A stretch of DNA of 64,000 nucleotides, taken from positions 1,541,001 to 1,605,000 of the forward strand of contig JAYKKT010000047.1 in NCBI GenBank assembly GCA_036023115.1. Reading direction: 5' to 3'. Each line of letters starts with the position of its first letter. The first letter of the stretch is position 1. The notes under the pieces were generated by a model. The model worked only from the letters and a program-made list of their open reading frames with translations. It was not told where the DNA came from and made no database searches. The DNA is from Brasenia schreberi (taxonomy: Eukaryota; Streptophyta; Magnoliopsida; Nymphaeales; Cabombaceae). Shown here in pieces: positions 12,401 to 26,278 of the stretch. The position numbers and the translations under genes were made by a program.

Positions 12401-13834
12401 GCAGGGCCATTGCCACAATAGAAAGCGCCACAAAGGAATGAAATGGTGTGCCTCGGCACAAGCCGGTGGATCTGGGTTGAGATCCAGATTTGGCTCAAAA
12501 TATTAAAGGATGTACGCAAATAGGTGAAACATGACAGGAAACATGTGTCCCAAGAAATAACACATATTAGTTCTAACACCTTGTGCAATAATTTGATGAC
12601 CAATAACATTCTGTTCTTGAAAACTGGTGCACTTTAAAGCGTAAACATGGAGAATGATACTTCAACACTCCATTTACATAAAGAATCATTACACTCTCTT
12701 AGTGTGCAATACTGCTAAAATCTGTGAAAAGAAACACCACTATGAAACATGAAATGCTGGATTATGCATGCCAAAGAACAAATGCACCCAGACAATGAAA
12801 ACTGAAAAGGAAAAGAATGCCCACCGAGCTCTGATTGATAGGCTGAGAGCATCCGCCCACCCATTCTTACCAAGTCTTCAAACTTGGTAACCCTGCCATT
12901 AGATTTCACTAAGGAACGGTCACAGGGAAAATAACTACTAAAACACAAGCTCTACTATTAAAAACCAGCACTATGTTACAAAGAACTAATGAATGATTAA
13001 GTAATTTGAGAATTACCGAAAGTAAGCACAAAACAAGAATTTAGCTTCATGTTTTCATATTCTCACAAATAAAAAGTTAAGGAGATGAACTTTAATCGGA
13101 GTCAAAATATCAAGGACAAGCACATTTGAACAAATATGAGAATTAGCAACTCTATGACAGATTTCTGTTTCTCGTATATTTTATTGAGAAATTTAATAGG
13201 TTACAAATCCACATGAAAGATTGGGTTCCTTTCCAACAATTATCAAATAGTCAAATCTTATAAACACATGAAAGAACATGAATAAAGAAGGGACCAGTTA
13301 TTGCTTAAATGGATAAGTCACTTGTCAACCATTCTTATGATAGAAACCACAAATTTCAGAAATGCATAACCTATATATTACAATTTAATACTTAATATTG
13401 AGCTGCTAGATGATTTCATAAATAGTGCTCAACAGCCAAGAATTGTCGAATAACTCAGCAGTCAATTTCGAGTAGACTTTAATTTCCTCCCATGGACAAC
13501 TCTAATTTACATTCGGGCACCAAAAATGTCCTTTGGCAGATGCTGTCATGAAAAAACTGCCAAAACTTAACATAATTGGACTTTGAAAAGAAAATTTTCA
13601 TGGACCTCATCGGGAAAACATTATCAAAGTGGGTTTCTAGATGTATCCCATAAAACAGATGACTCTGCATGGAAACTATACTTAGAAACTTCCACAAATT
13701 GTAAAGAACAAGGAAACATATAGCAATTTACCTCGTCATGAAATCTAAAAAGATATCATAACACTTCCTGTCAAGAGCAAGTAGCGTTCCATAATCAATG
13801 CAGCTCATTCCACTATCCTTACAAAAAGGATCAC
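6437..13834 (-). CDS. Unknown conserved-looking plant protein, seven linked exons
   Basis: I do not recognise the family. Seven minus-strand exons join in consistent phase: 13732-13834, 12825-12937, 11917-12057, 11681-11722, 7183-7322, 6654-6758 and 6437-6565. Together they encode about 256 residues ending ...DDDIIAAAWRHVK. The middle is a charged, probably helical region (KSLLKELRHLLEDG, IKENERLSHCLVKSL) followed by VVPPLSFEE. The last intron is only 88 bp; reading straight through it stays open but loses the C-terminus. The 4.36-kb intron between the fourth and fifth exons contains an LTR retrotransposon. The 5' end is unresolved. If the acceptor after TGTAAG at 13818 is used, the RPS19-like exon at 16126-16209 joins in frame, giving a 279-aa product. 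With the stronger acceptor at 13835 another upstream exon is needed. No catalytic motif, signal peptide or membrane segment is apparent. Confidence 0.72.
8408..8754 (+). repeat. 5' LTR, 347 bp
   Basis: It starts TGTTAAAGTG and ends TTCTAACA. It contains a TATA box TATAAATA at 8607-8614 after a CT-rich tract, and an AATAAA signal near 8664. It is longer than the 3' LTR because a segment of roughly 40 bp containing TTAATTCTTCTATG is duplicated in tandem (about 8629-8710). Confidence 0.88.
8880..9602 (+). pseudogene. Captured eIF4B-like sequence, intronless and disabled
   Basis: The translation aligns by eye with the N-terminal half of plant eIF4B, an RNA-binding cofactor of the eIF4A/eIF4F helicase complex. 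The landmarks in order are DFPSLSIDVV, QKKK, LSLSEF, a proline/leucine stretch, LPIGSRKRSHEEL, GRLGGNF.SY and DEIDD.GADKKPF. The expected family pattern is FPSL, KKKK, LSLxEF, LPTGPR...EE, GRLGG and DEVDDW. It is broken by TAA at about 9018 (one base from CAA) just before the LSLSEF block, by TAG at 9348-9350 where the family has Trp, and by frameshifts upstream of 8950. No introns interrupt it. A 109-aa open frame (9021-9350) and a 62-aa frame (9414-9602) remain. It lies wholly within the LTR element, so it was most likely picked up from a host mRNA. Confidence 0.75.
10699..10707 (+). promoter_or_regulatory. Polypurine tract of the LTR element
   Basis: GAGGAGGGG ends at the base before the 3' LTR, which is the position where plus-strand DNA synthesis is primed in LTR retrotransposons. 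Confidence 0.8.
10708..11012 (+). repeat. 3' LTR, 305 bp
   Basis: It is aligned end to end with the 5' LTR by the blocks CAATAGGGCCCATAAGTTT, CTACTTTACTAG, ATACTTACCTTGTATT and AATGAATTCAGGAAGCTTA. It has one copy of the segment that is duplicated in the 5' LTR. Visible substitutions and indels against the 5' LTR indicate that the insertion is not recent. Confidence 0.88.
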
Positions 13835-14036
13835 CTGAAATTCTAGACAATAGAAGAGCCATTAGAAATTAAGGACCCAAAGAAACGAAAAAATTAAAGT
13901 CTTAAGCATCATCTACACACACAATCGCTATAACAGCTCACGGTAGGGTTATCTTCAAAGCAAAGAACAGGAGGTGATCTTAACAATATAAAAATGTCCA
14001 CTATTTTTAAAAATTAAAACAGGAAAATAAAAAATA

Positions 14037-14568
14037 AAAGTATCGCTGCAACACCATCAGTCTCCGCTATCATCCCATGTCCTAGTGTCGGTTGACACCA
14101 CCGTAACCTTGAGGAGTGATGTAAGTACTGACCCGCTCCATGGACCCGACCCAAACTGACCAGGGGGCGGGGATTACTTGGTTTGGTTGAGTTTGGGTTC
14201 GAGGGAAAAACTGAATACCATTGTCCGAGTACGAGGCTGGTGCAAGATGAGAAGCACACACCCCATACCCGACCTGTTTCTCCTTGGTACAAATAAGGCA
14301 TTTTCAGCCCAAGAAGACAAGAGCTCTTTGACGCCCCACGGAAGCAAAACGCCTTGCCCATCCATTGATATATCTAAGGGGTGCTTGCCCACAGTACCAT
14401 GCGGGGGCAGGGCTAAGTGGGAAACATCATTATCATAGGGGTTCCCTGTTTGCTAGGGCAAGCTCGAAATGTGGTACCTTGAGTTCTCAGTTTGTGTCAT
14501 GTGTGGGACTGAAACCATATTTACTATACTTTCTCTAAAACCCTATATGCTCTATATAAAACAACACC
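14037..14568. other. Repeat-like sequence inside the 5' intron
   Basis: This GC-richer block contains GGACCCGACCCAAACTGACC and similar GACCC motifs like those at 16340 and 20990. Open frames on both strands overlap each other and none resembles a protein. I read it as an unclassified dispersed repeat. Confidence 0.4.
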
Positions 14569-14823
14569 AACTAAGCCTTCTCCCATACTAGATGGGGTCG
14601 GCAACATGGATTCTTTATTTCCACATAGCCTTATCATGTGTCATACTAGCAGTTAACTCGATATAAACTAGATTTTTATTTATAGTTTCTTTCCAACACT
14701 TTAGTGGTCGTCATCTTCCTCTTTTAACATTTTGACATTCTAATTTTTCATATCTTCTTACACAAATGTCATTTGATAGTCTTTTTATCATTTCCAAATC
14801 ATCTTAAATGATTCTCCCTATAC
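14569..14823 (-). mobile_element. 5'-truncated RTE LINE 3' end
   Basis: It begins with the reverse complement of the RTE 3' terminus (AACTAAGCCTTCTCCCATAC...GGGGTCGGCAACATGG) and extends about 250 bp into the 3' coding end of the LINE. There it abuts the tail of another copy. Confidence 0.7.
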
Positions 14824-15430
14824 AACAACAAATAAACCTTTTCTCGTACTAGATGGGATCGGCTACATGGATTCCTTGTTTCCACATAGTCCTATCATGC
14901 TAGTAGTTAACTCGATATAAACTAGATCACTCTTTATAGTTTTTTTCTAACACTTTTGTTATTGTCATCTTACTCTTTTAACATTTTCACAATCTAATTT
15001 TTCATATCTTCTTCCGGGAGTATCCTTAGATCATCTTTTACATGTTCAATCCATCTTAAACGATTTTTCCTTATTTTATCCTCTATTGGTACTACTCTCA
15101 ATTGGTTTCTAATAACCTCATTATGTATACGGTCTTTCCTCGTGTGACCACTCATCTCATCCATCTCAACATCTCCATTTATGCTGCAAACATCTTTTGC
15201 AAATGTTGATGATTACCTTCCCAACACTCAAACCATAAAACATAGTAGATCTAATTGATGAAGACGTTATGATTCCGGTTTGTTAAAATGGAGATGATCA
15301 TCATATATTTTGTTTGATAAGAAGATATCATTAAAGTTAAAAGGTAAATATTATAGAGCAACAATTAGATCTGCTATGTTTTATGGTTCTTAGTGTTGGG
15401 CAGTTAATCATCAACATGTGCAAAAGATGT
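14824..15430. mobile_element. RTE LINE copy with an inverted 5' part
   Basis: Positions 14824-15258 are an RTE 3' end in minus orientation. At about 15260-15290 the orientation flips, and 15290-15430 reads as RTE coding sequence on the plus strand (WRW, KKISLKLKGKYYRA, MFYGS, VNHQHVQKM). Both arms contain the same MFYG...VNHQH region, so about 80 bp is duplicated across the inversion. This arrangement is the outcome expected from twin priming during target-primed reverse transcription. Confidence 0.6.
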
Positions 15431-15862
15431 ACAATAACAACTAAGCCTTTTCCCATACTAGACGGGGTCGGCTACATGGATTCTTTGTTTCCACATAGCC
15501 CTATCATGTGCCATGTTATCAGTTAACTCACAATAAGCTAGGTCATTCTTTATTGTTTCTTTCCAAAACTTTTGTGGTCGTCCTCTACTTCTTTTAATAC
15601 ATTCAAAATCTAGTTTTTCATACCTTCTTACAGGTTCTTCTTTTGGTCTTCTTTCTATACGTTCAAACCACCTTAAACGATATTCTCTCATTTTATCCTA
15701 TATTGGTGTCACACGTAATTTATTTCTAATAAGCTCATTATGTATACGGTCTTTTCTTGTATGACCACTCATCCATCTCAACATCTTCATTTCTGTCACA
15801 GACATCTTTTGTACATGCTGATGATTAACTGCCCAACACTCAATAATCAACACATCCATCTC
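15431..15862 (-). mobile_element. 5'-truncated RTE LINE 3' end
   Basis: It is a well-preserved RTE 3' end. The minus-strand frames 15458-15691 and 15698-15880 carry the LINE C-terminus ([59 protein letters not shown]). The 3' tail is a short run of GTT units. The frame breaks between the two parts. Confidence 0.75.
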
Positions 15863-16125
15863 ACTTAATAAGAAAACCAAATACTAGGAAAGAACCCAAC
15901 AAATGAGAGAATGATGATGCCTAAATCTAGTGAATCCTAACAATTAGCCCACGCCTGTCTAATACTAAACCAGGAATACATAAAGCCATAACATCATGAA
16001 TTAAAGATCTCTCCCTTGAACAGTGAGTTCAAAGGAAGAAAACATAACCATAACAAAACAATTTCTTGAACGCATAAAGAAAGGATGAGCTCAAGATTCT
16101 CAAACGCCTGGCGAGAGAGAGAGAC

Positions 16126-16209
16126 CTTGCCGGAGCGCTTGAGGTGAGATGCGTACGCCTTAACCAAGTCGTGTGGAGAAGCATCTTTCACCGTCCCCGC
16201 CGTCGCCAT
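16126..16209 (-). CDS. RPS19: RPS19 first exon without the rest of the gene
   Basis: The 28 codons from the ATG at 16209 read [20 protein letters not shown] and then SHLKRSGK, which matches the N-terminus of cytosolic 40S ribosomal protein S19 (eS19). They end exactly where plant RPS19 genes have their first intron, at a GTCTCT donor. The usual second exon (IELPxWTDIV, then APYDPDWYYIRAAS) is not found on this strand anywhere down to the next gene. It may be a truncated duplicate, or it may supply the promoter and first exon of the unknown gene downstream, since joining to a GAT at 13817 preserves the frame. The leader is CT-rich and carries an AAACCCTG motif of the kind common in plant ribosomal protein genes. 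The intron on its 3' side is packed with RTE LINE pieces. Confidence 0.7.
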
Positions 16210-16283
16210 GGCTGAAACACTCTGGTTGCTACGGGGGAACACCTCCCTCTCTCTCTCTGAGCGAAGCAGGGTTTCAGCGATTC

Positions 16284-16292
16284 CCTTATAAA
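16284..16292 (-). promoter_or_regulatory. TATA box of the RPS19-like exon
   Basis: TTTATAAGG on the minus strand lies about 75 bp before the ATG. It is followed by GAAACCCTGCTTC and a (GA)n run in the leader. Spacing and context suit a transcription start near 16255-16262. Confidence 0.55.
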
Positions 16293-16337
16293 CGAGACTG
16301 ACGGCTGGAGGAGTGTCAAAAGGTAGAGGTGGGGCAA

Positions 16338-16690
16338 ATCGGATCAATGGGTCGGGTTATTCGGGTTGGGATAAAAAGCAGGTTGACCCAGATCCGACCC
16401 GGTTTTTGCTCGGGCCCATTTTCAAGACCTAACCTCCCGCCTTAACCCAGACCCCTACCAGAAATTTTCGAGTTGGGTTCGGGTCGGTTTGTTGTGTCGC
16501 TTCTGAAAATGGCACCCCTGTGAAGATGGGTTGAGCATGCACCAAATTCGGTCCAAACTGCGTCCAAATGGGTCGCGGTGTCTGATAACTGTGACTAGGA
16601 GTGTAAGAAGTCAGACTCGACTCGGTTCTAGTAGGTTTAGATGCTAGACCCACTACTCGAAGCTAATGGCAGAACTGAATCTGGGTCCTG
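16338..16690. repeat. GGGTCGGGTT-type dispersed repeat, possibly hAT-like
   Basis: The segment starts AGAGGTGGGGCAAATCGG and is dominated by GGGTCGGG/GACCC motifs. Similar composition recurs at 14130-14200, 20988-21234, 47450-47590 and 49410-49570. Plant hAT-like MITEs often start TAGGGGTGG, but the right terminus could not be fixed here. Confidence 0.4.
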
Positions 16691-16917
16691 TCGTGTTTAA
16701 GAACAACCGGTAAAAGGATCCAATGTGAATAAATTGCACCTTAACCCCAAAAATTATTTTACAAAATATGTTCTAAATTAAAATTAGAGATTCCATTAGA
16801 ACTTACAAAATATGCGTGGACCAGTCCGTTGTCTCACGATTGAGTACATAAGCATAATAGCCATAGTACATACTAAGGGTTGCCACTAAAGTCTCTTCTA
16901 TGTGAGTTAGGCTGATA

Positions 16918-19890
<2,973 letters not shown>

Positions 19891-20762
19891 GTTATATATA
19901 GAGAGAGAAATAGAGAATGATCATATTAAATATATACCGTCTTTTGATGCACATTCTTGTATAAGTATCTTCGATGTTCGATCTTTTAGATCAATGATAG
20001 AGATTTGTATTAAAAGCATTGTTGTACTTTATATTTATAAATATAAAATAATTTGAATCTACCTCAAAGACCAAATGGTAAAAATGTTTACTTAAGATTA
20101 TGCATTAGAAGACATTATGAATCTAGTACATATCACCCATATATAACCTCTATCTAAACTAATTTCAATTATTTGATCAAGGAATATGATTAAGATTAAA
20201 AATAAGAAATTGAGATTGTAGATAAAAAAGTGAAAATTACATATGAGGGCATTCAATTGTCTTGGGAATAGTATATGTACTTTTTCATATGGTGGTTTGC
20301 ATTCCTAACTTTCATATATATATATATATATATATCCTTGATGCTCCCGCAAAAGCTTATTAGTTTCTTCTTGTTACTGAACTTTTCTTCATATTGTTTA
20401 TTGTGTATGTTCCTTTATTCTTGTTTGTAAGTCAGGAGCCTAAACATGAAATCTAACAATTGAGCCCAAACCAAATCAACGAACCCAACCCAACCAAACA
20501 AAATAATTTGGTTTTGTTATCAATTCAATTCAATTTGGTTTAAGTTATGAAATTCAAAAACAAAACGCTGATCCAACCCGATTTCCAGTTTCGTTCATAT
20601 TATACCATGACAAGTACAAACTAGGTACTTGTTTTCCTACCTATTTAGTAGAATACAAACACAAAGTGTAGCTTGTAAATTGCAAAACAAGTTGAATTAG
20701 CGTGGAGAGATCATGAAATAATCATTCTCAGTTTGACTCCCATTACTTTTGCAATCCACATA

Positions 20763-20935
20763 CAACAACAACTGCTAAGATTTGCTTCATACTAAATAGG
20801 TTGACTACATAGATTCTTTGTTTTTTACCGATCTCGATCATGTGTCAGGCTAACAATTAACTGTACAAAAACTAGATCATTCTTTATTGTTTCATTCCAA
20901 TACTTTTGTAATTCATTTATTTTGATCTTTTAATG
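20763..20935 (-). mobile_element. Diverged RTE LINE 3' end
   Basis: The sequence ACAACAACAACTGCTAAG, a degraded GGTTGACTACATAGATTC and TAACAATTAACTGTACA...CTAGATCATTC follow the order of the RTE 3' end in reverse orientation. It is more diverged than most copies in the window. Confidence 0.6.
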
Positions 20936-20987
20936 TAAGTAATAAATAAGGTCAGCCTGATTTGCCTCTTTAAAGATACAAATAGGA

Positions 20988-21234
20988 GTTGCAATTCGAC
21001 CCAAATTTGACCCAAAAAGTCTGGCTTTGGATCAGGGTTTAGGTACCTCGCGTTAGTATTGACAAGCTTTAGCGAATCGACAAAAGTCAGGTCAGTTTCG
21101 GGCCGACTGGGTCAGACCCGAACCTGATCAAGTCAGGCCTGATCCTTAAGAAATGACCTGAACAAAAAGAAGGATGGGTCACGGTCGACCAACTTCTGAC
21201 ACGAACTGACTCATTGACCAGATTTCCCGGCGCT
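20988..21234. mobile_element. hAT-like MITE candidate with GACCC-rich interior
   Basis: It begins TAGGAGTTGCAATTCGACCC and the reverse complement of its end is TAGCGCCGGGAAATCTGG. The flanks GATACAAA and GGTACAAT agree at 6 of 8 positions. The interior is rich in GGGTCAGACCCGA-like motifs. The boundaries are tentative. Confidence 0.35.
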
Positions 21235-21984
21235 AGGTACAATCAGTGTGCAAGTGCACACGTGGTAACCGAACGTTTATTTTTCCTTTTTTTTTGGCAG
21301 ATTAGTCCGTAGTTTTCAAGTCATTGACAGATCCATCCCTAACTATTCCCTAATTTCAAACGATGCCTGCTTTATCAAACATTGCCATTTTCGGCTCCTG
21401 CTGATTGGCAATTTTTATAAAACGACCTTACTTTTCTTTCAAACAGATAAAGTAGATTTTGATCCCTATTTTACTTTTTCAGCAAAGCGAAACACACTAT
21501 CCTATTCAGATATGCTCATTAAACATTAATTTGAATCACTGAACTCTAATAATTATCATATATTTCGACCTATTGATTGCACAATACCTTTGAGCATCGG
21601 CTTTCATGGCTGAATAATACTATGGTCTAGTGGCAGCGTTGGTGTATTATAGTTTTGCTTTCTCCTGCAAGGATGGGAACTTTGAAGTGGAGAGAGCGAG
21701 GTCGTCAAATTTGAAATGCAATGCAGAGATTCCAAAGGAAATAATTTTAGATTTTACTAAGTTCACTTCCATTATAGGTCTACTCTTGAACTCTCTCAAA
21801 CACAACTTCTACTGATAATGAATCTCGAGATTATTTATGTCAAAAGAAGAAAGAGCCAGGAACCTTCAATAAAATCTCAGCAAGCATGGGAGTAGCACTA
21901 CCAGTTGTTGCAATATTTAACACTGTGATTGAATCATTCATCTTTTTGTTCATAAAGTAAACAATTCAGGTGTACACCGAGCAA
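21235..21984. other. Intergenic sequence, nothing recognised
   Basis: AT-rich single-copy-looking sequence. A 61-codon frame at 21630-21815 has no recognisable motif and lacks a promoter-like context, so it is not called. Confidence 0.5.
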
Positions 21985-22097
21985 AAACTCACCTGGCTAG
22001 GGCATCAACTTACAAGTTGAAGGTCATCAATTCAATACCTGGGGTGTGCATCTGGCTTTGGCCTCCCCTCCCATGTCACCAAAGTAAAAGAAGTAAA
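21985..22097 (+). mobile_element. tRNA-derived SINE copy
   Basis: An A-box-like ACCTGGCTAGGGC, then ACAAGTTGAAGGTCATCAATTC (B-box region), CCTGGGGTGTGCATCTGGCT, and CCTCCCC near the 3' end, in the same order as at 4577 and 57520. It lies 350 bp upstream of the UFC1 start. Confidence 0.55.
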
Positions 22098-22452
22098 CAA
22101 TTCGAGCACTTTGTACAACTGTTCTATTTTGTCTTTTTTTTCCGCAGAGATCAATATATTTCCACGAAACCAAAGTTTTATATTTCATTCATAAGGTTCA
22201 AATATAAAAAGAAAGTCATAAACTAAGTATCTAGAATGAGGTTTGATGGATGAGTACAAACTGTAAACACGGGCACAAACAATATATGCACAACATGGGC
22301 TCATTTTTGAGATTAAACAAAAGAGAAGGATTGTATTTGTGATTACTGAAAAAGAAAGGGTCGTATTTGAAAGAAAGACCTTGAAACGACGATGGAAAGG
22401 TTGCTCTTTGCTTCTTTTAATTGTTCCGGCGACGAGAGAGAGAGAGAGAGAG

Positions 22453-24482
22453 ATGGAGGGTTGGGACACGAAGACGAAGACGACGCTGACAAAGATACCG
22501 CTGCTGACGGTAAAGGCGGGGCCGAGGGACGGGGCGGCGTGGACGGAGAGGCTGAAGGAAGAATACAAAGCCCTCATTGCCTACATGACCATGAACAAGT
22601 CGAACGACAACGACTGGTTCAGGATCTCGGGCAGCCCCGACGGAACCCGATGGACCGGAAAGTGCTGGTACGTCCATAACCTCCTCAAATACGAGTTTGA
22701 TCTCCAGTTCGATATCCCCGTTACATACCCGGCCACCGCCCCCGAGATCGAGCTTCCACAACTCGATGGCAAAACGCCCAAGGTCTCTAATTCCGACCCC
22801 CTCTTTTTTTTTTTTTTCTATTTTCGTTTTTTGCTTGTTTTGTTGAATTCTTTGATGTATGTCTCTCTGTATCAGATGTATCGCGGAGGGAAGATTTGCT
22901 TGACCGTGCATTTCAAGCCCTTGTGGGCGAAAAACTGGTATTCACTTCTTGTGATTGCTTTGGTGCTCGATTTCACGTAGTTTCCTTTGATTTTTTTATT
23001 TTTTTCGTGAAATTCAGCATGGTGGAATTCCAATTATGGTGATCCTTACATGTCGTTTTATTATTTGGACAGAATTTCATGAATTTCTATGTATCCCTGG
23101 ATTATATTTCGTTGATTACCGTGGTTTTGTGATCCTCTTGTTCTTTCTCTTGTCAAGGGGACATGGCCGTATCCTTTTTCCTTTTGTTAGTTAAACAAGA
23201 CTTCATGAGGATGGTTAGTATCTTGCGCAATGGACGTAGTGGTTTTCACTCCCATATTTAATTTTTTTTCGTGTTAGTGATAATGACAAGGACTGTGGGA
23301 GTTACCAGAAACATGCTATATCTTGGTCACGATCTATTTTTGGTTTTGGTGCACGTCTGACTCGTATTTCTCCTGCATCGTGGATGCTAGAAGGAAACCT
23401 TGTCCACGTCTGGAACATTGTGTATTCTACAGTGAAAATTCGTAGGCAGCAGTATGTGAAGTAAGAGGGTCGGCGTTTGTGAAGCAAGGCATTCATCGTC
23501 AATCTCACGACCATTCTATCAAGGCATTACTGGATGAGATGAAGCTATCCATGTATGCATAACAGCTTCGTATAAGTCTATTACTATGAATTAAATACTT
23601 TTGTTCAAAATTAATAGCACAGGCAAGTGCATTTCTGCCTTCTGGTTTCACAATTCTCTTCTGAAGGAGGATGAGGTCAGGACTTACTGGATTTTATATT
23701 TGAATAATGGAAAGCATGGAGAATAACAGGAGACACAACACTAAATCATGTTATGAAATCTCTGTGAGACTTTCTGAATCTTCTCGCACTATGAGCAGCT
23801 AGAATTAGTTGTGCCCCCTAAAGTGTAAGTTACTTTAGTGATTTGATGAACTAAAGTGGGTGAGACAATATTTTGTTGCACTTGTTATAAGACCTTGACA
23901 TGTAAGAACTAAGAACTGATACTGCCAGTGTATATAGCAATCATTTTAACAATCCATCGAGTTAGTTTAAACGTACCAAAGAAAATTTTGTGGTACCTCA
24001 TTGGCATGAAGACAAAAATATATGCAGCAAGATTCCTTATTGTATGGATGATCCATAAATGTTCCATCAAGAATTTTGCTTTTGGTATTATTTTGTGAAC
24101 TGTGTTCTTTCCGCATCTTGTTCGAGAATTATCTGCTTTGACATGTTTGATATGCCTTGATAATGAGGATGACTTTTTGAACACTATAAATACTATTTCG
24201 AAACAGCGGGATTTATGGAGCTCTTCATGCTTGTTGTTCTTCGTCTATTGCATGGGTCTGCTTAACATGATCTGAACTTGAGGAACTAGTAGAGTTTGTG
24301 TTTGTTTATTCCTCCATTCCTTTGTTTGTGAGCTGGTATTTATCTTTTGCAGCCCTAGGTTTGGAATTGCACATGCCCTCTGCTTGGGCCTAGCTCCTTG
24401 GCTTGCAGCAGAAGTCCCCAACCTTGTTGACTCTGGCATGGTAAAGCACAAGGATGATGCAGCTTCTTCTGTTATTTCTTAG
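22453..24482 (+). CDS. UFC1: Ubiquitin-fold modifier-conjugating enzyme 1 (E2 for UFM1)
   Basis: UFC1 accepts activated UFM1 from the E1 enzyme UBA5 as a thioester and passes it to substrates with the ligase UFL1, mostly at the ER and ribosome. Three exons, 22453-22782, 22876-22937 and 24353-24482, join in frame (phases 0 and 2) into 173 aa, close to the family's usual length. The conserved blocks are [54 protein letters not shown] and [22 protein letters not shown] carries the active-site cysteine (Cys118), and HFKPLWAKN and [20 protein letters not shown] follow. It has the UFC1-specific fold pattern and not the HPN motif of ubiquitin E2s. The ATG is the first in frame, directly after a (GA)n run at 22436-22452. 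Intron 2 is about 1.4 kb. The gene is convergent with KEA3. Confidence 0.97.
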
Positions 24483-26278
24483 GGGATCCTTGTAATTCTA
24501 AATTAGTCATTCCAATTTTCCACCAGACATTATGAAATAAATCTGGATTTAGTTTTATGAGCTGATATTTTTTAATGTACTGTAACATGCATACACACGC
24601 ACACACAATCTAGTCTTTATCTTGGTTTCATTGTGATGATGCCTGGAAGGGTTGTTGTCATATGTTTGGAGCAGGTGCTTTGGTATCCGAAATTACTTTA
24701 TGTTTTAAATGAGAGGTGAAAAGTTGTTAGAGTTTAACATCACTTTGGATTCTCAGAGGTAGTATGTTTGCAACGTTTAGTCTCTCCTGTCATATGGTCC
24801 CTTGTCATATCCCACACTAGAATATTGGGTCTTTAGATTTTTATTGGCACAGTAAATTATGCATTGTCTCTGATCTGCCATCCAGATTCAACAAAGTAAA
24901 TTTTGTCATCTGTACACTGTTAGGTGCTTTCTTCTTCGTGTCCTTAAAATATACTGAGCTGGGTTCAGAATGTCATGACAGTTCATTATCTCCACTTATT
25001 TCCTAAGGTGAACCGTAGGGCAGGGTGTGTTTAATTTGGTTCATCCGGACTTTTGAAGGAATCTCATGTATGGAGGCTTGACAATCATTTTCTCTGAAAC
25101 TTAATCCTACCATCTAGACTTAAATGATTTGTTTGTTGCCAACTCCAACCTTTGGTCTTTTGTATAATTTTTCTGGCTCACATCTGCATCTTAGATATGA
25201 AATGGCATGCCTCTGCAAGTCTGGAGGCTCATTTTTTTTCTAAAAATTGATATTCTTTCTTCTTGTCATGTTATGGACAAGATGCACTATTCTTATAGAT
25301 AGACTTCCTAAAATGTCCCGTATCCAGCTTCTAGTAACATATCCTTGTATGGATGGTTTCAGCAGCCTTGCAAAATATGACCGCTACCGGCCAGTGTGTC
25401 TCATAATGGTGCTACTTATCAACTGGAATGACAGGCAGTACCTGCATAAGTCGTTCCTTCATTGTTTAGTGTTTTCAGTACTTGTCGACCCTTTTGGCGT
25501 TCAGGCTCTGATTCTGGCTATTAATCAAACTTGGTACATGTTAAGTAGATATTATAGTCGGTCTTCTGAACGATGGTTTAGTTAACCTCACTTTGGATCA
25601 GAAATTGCCCTTGCTAAGACTTGAACCATTTCATCTGTCTATCCCATCTTTGGAATGCTGTTTTTTTTGCTGATGTATTTTCAGCTAATTTTGTCTGTCC
25701 TCACTTGTCCATGGCCTCAAAACTCATCCCTATTTACTACCCGATAAGCCTTTGATTTGTACGTTTAGCACATTCAGCAACCTGAGTTATCTTAGAGTCT
25801 GCTGGTAAATATAAAAAAAACTGTATCGTTGTGATGTTCCTGCAGGTTTGTCTAATATATATGCTACTAATATGGTATCAAAAGGAAAGAACAGGGACTG
25901 TTGTCCAGATGCCAAAATACAGCCGCCCCCAGCATAATTGCGCGGTGAAGCTCACGAGTCCGGTGATGATGATAAATGAACGCAGACAGCATAGACCTCA
26001 AAAAATTTCAATTATCTTCGATACAACCAAATATACACAAATATGATCCAGGATCTTTTGCTAGATACAAAGAAACCTTAACCATTATGGGTCCTCCTCT
26101 AACTTGCACCCTTAGTCTGCACAAAGAAAAGGGCCTTCTTGAAGTAATCTAGTGAGAATGCCCGCTTCTTCTCAATTCACAACAGTGCAATTGACACCGA
26201 GTTTATTCAGCAGCGGAAATCCTTCTTGGCAACCAATGGTGTCACTGGTAGGAACTCGACAGATATTCTGAACTATAT
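24483..26278. other. Convergent intergenic region between UFC1 and KEA3
   Basis: It contains the two 3' UTRs and AT-rich spacer. Frames such as 25247-25585 (112 codons) and 25831-26046 have no recognisable motif and I do not call them. No repeat of the families seen elsewhere is obvious here. Confidence 0.5.

Noticed and set aside
14014..14438. Overlapping frames on both strands of 70-115 codons
   Set aside because: They lie in a GACCC-rich repeat. No splice pattern links them to the neighbouring gene, and both strands are equally open.
22417..22911. A 164-codon minus-strand frame opposite UFC1
   Set aside because: It mirrors UFC1 exons 1 and 2 and the intron between them. The plus strand matches UFC1 throughout.
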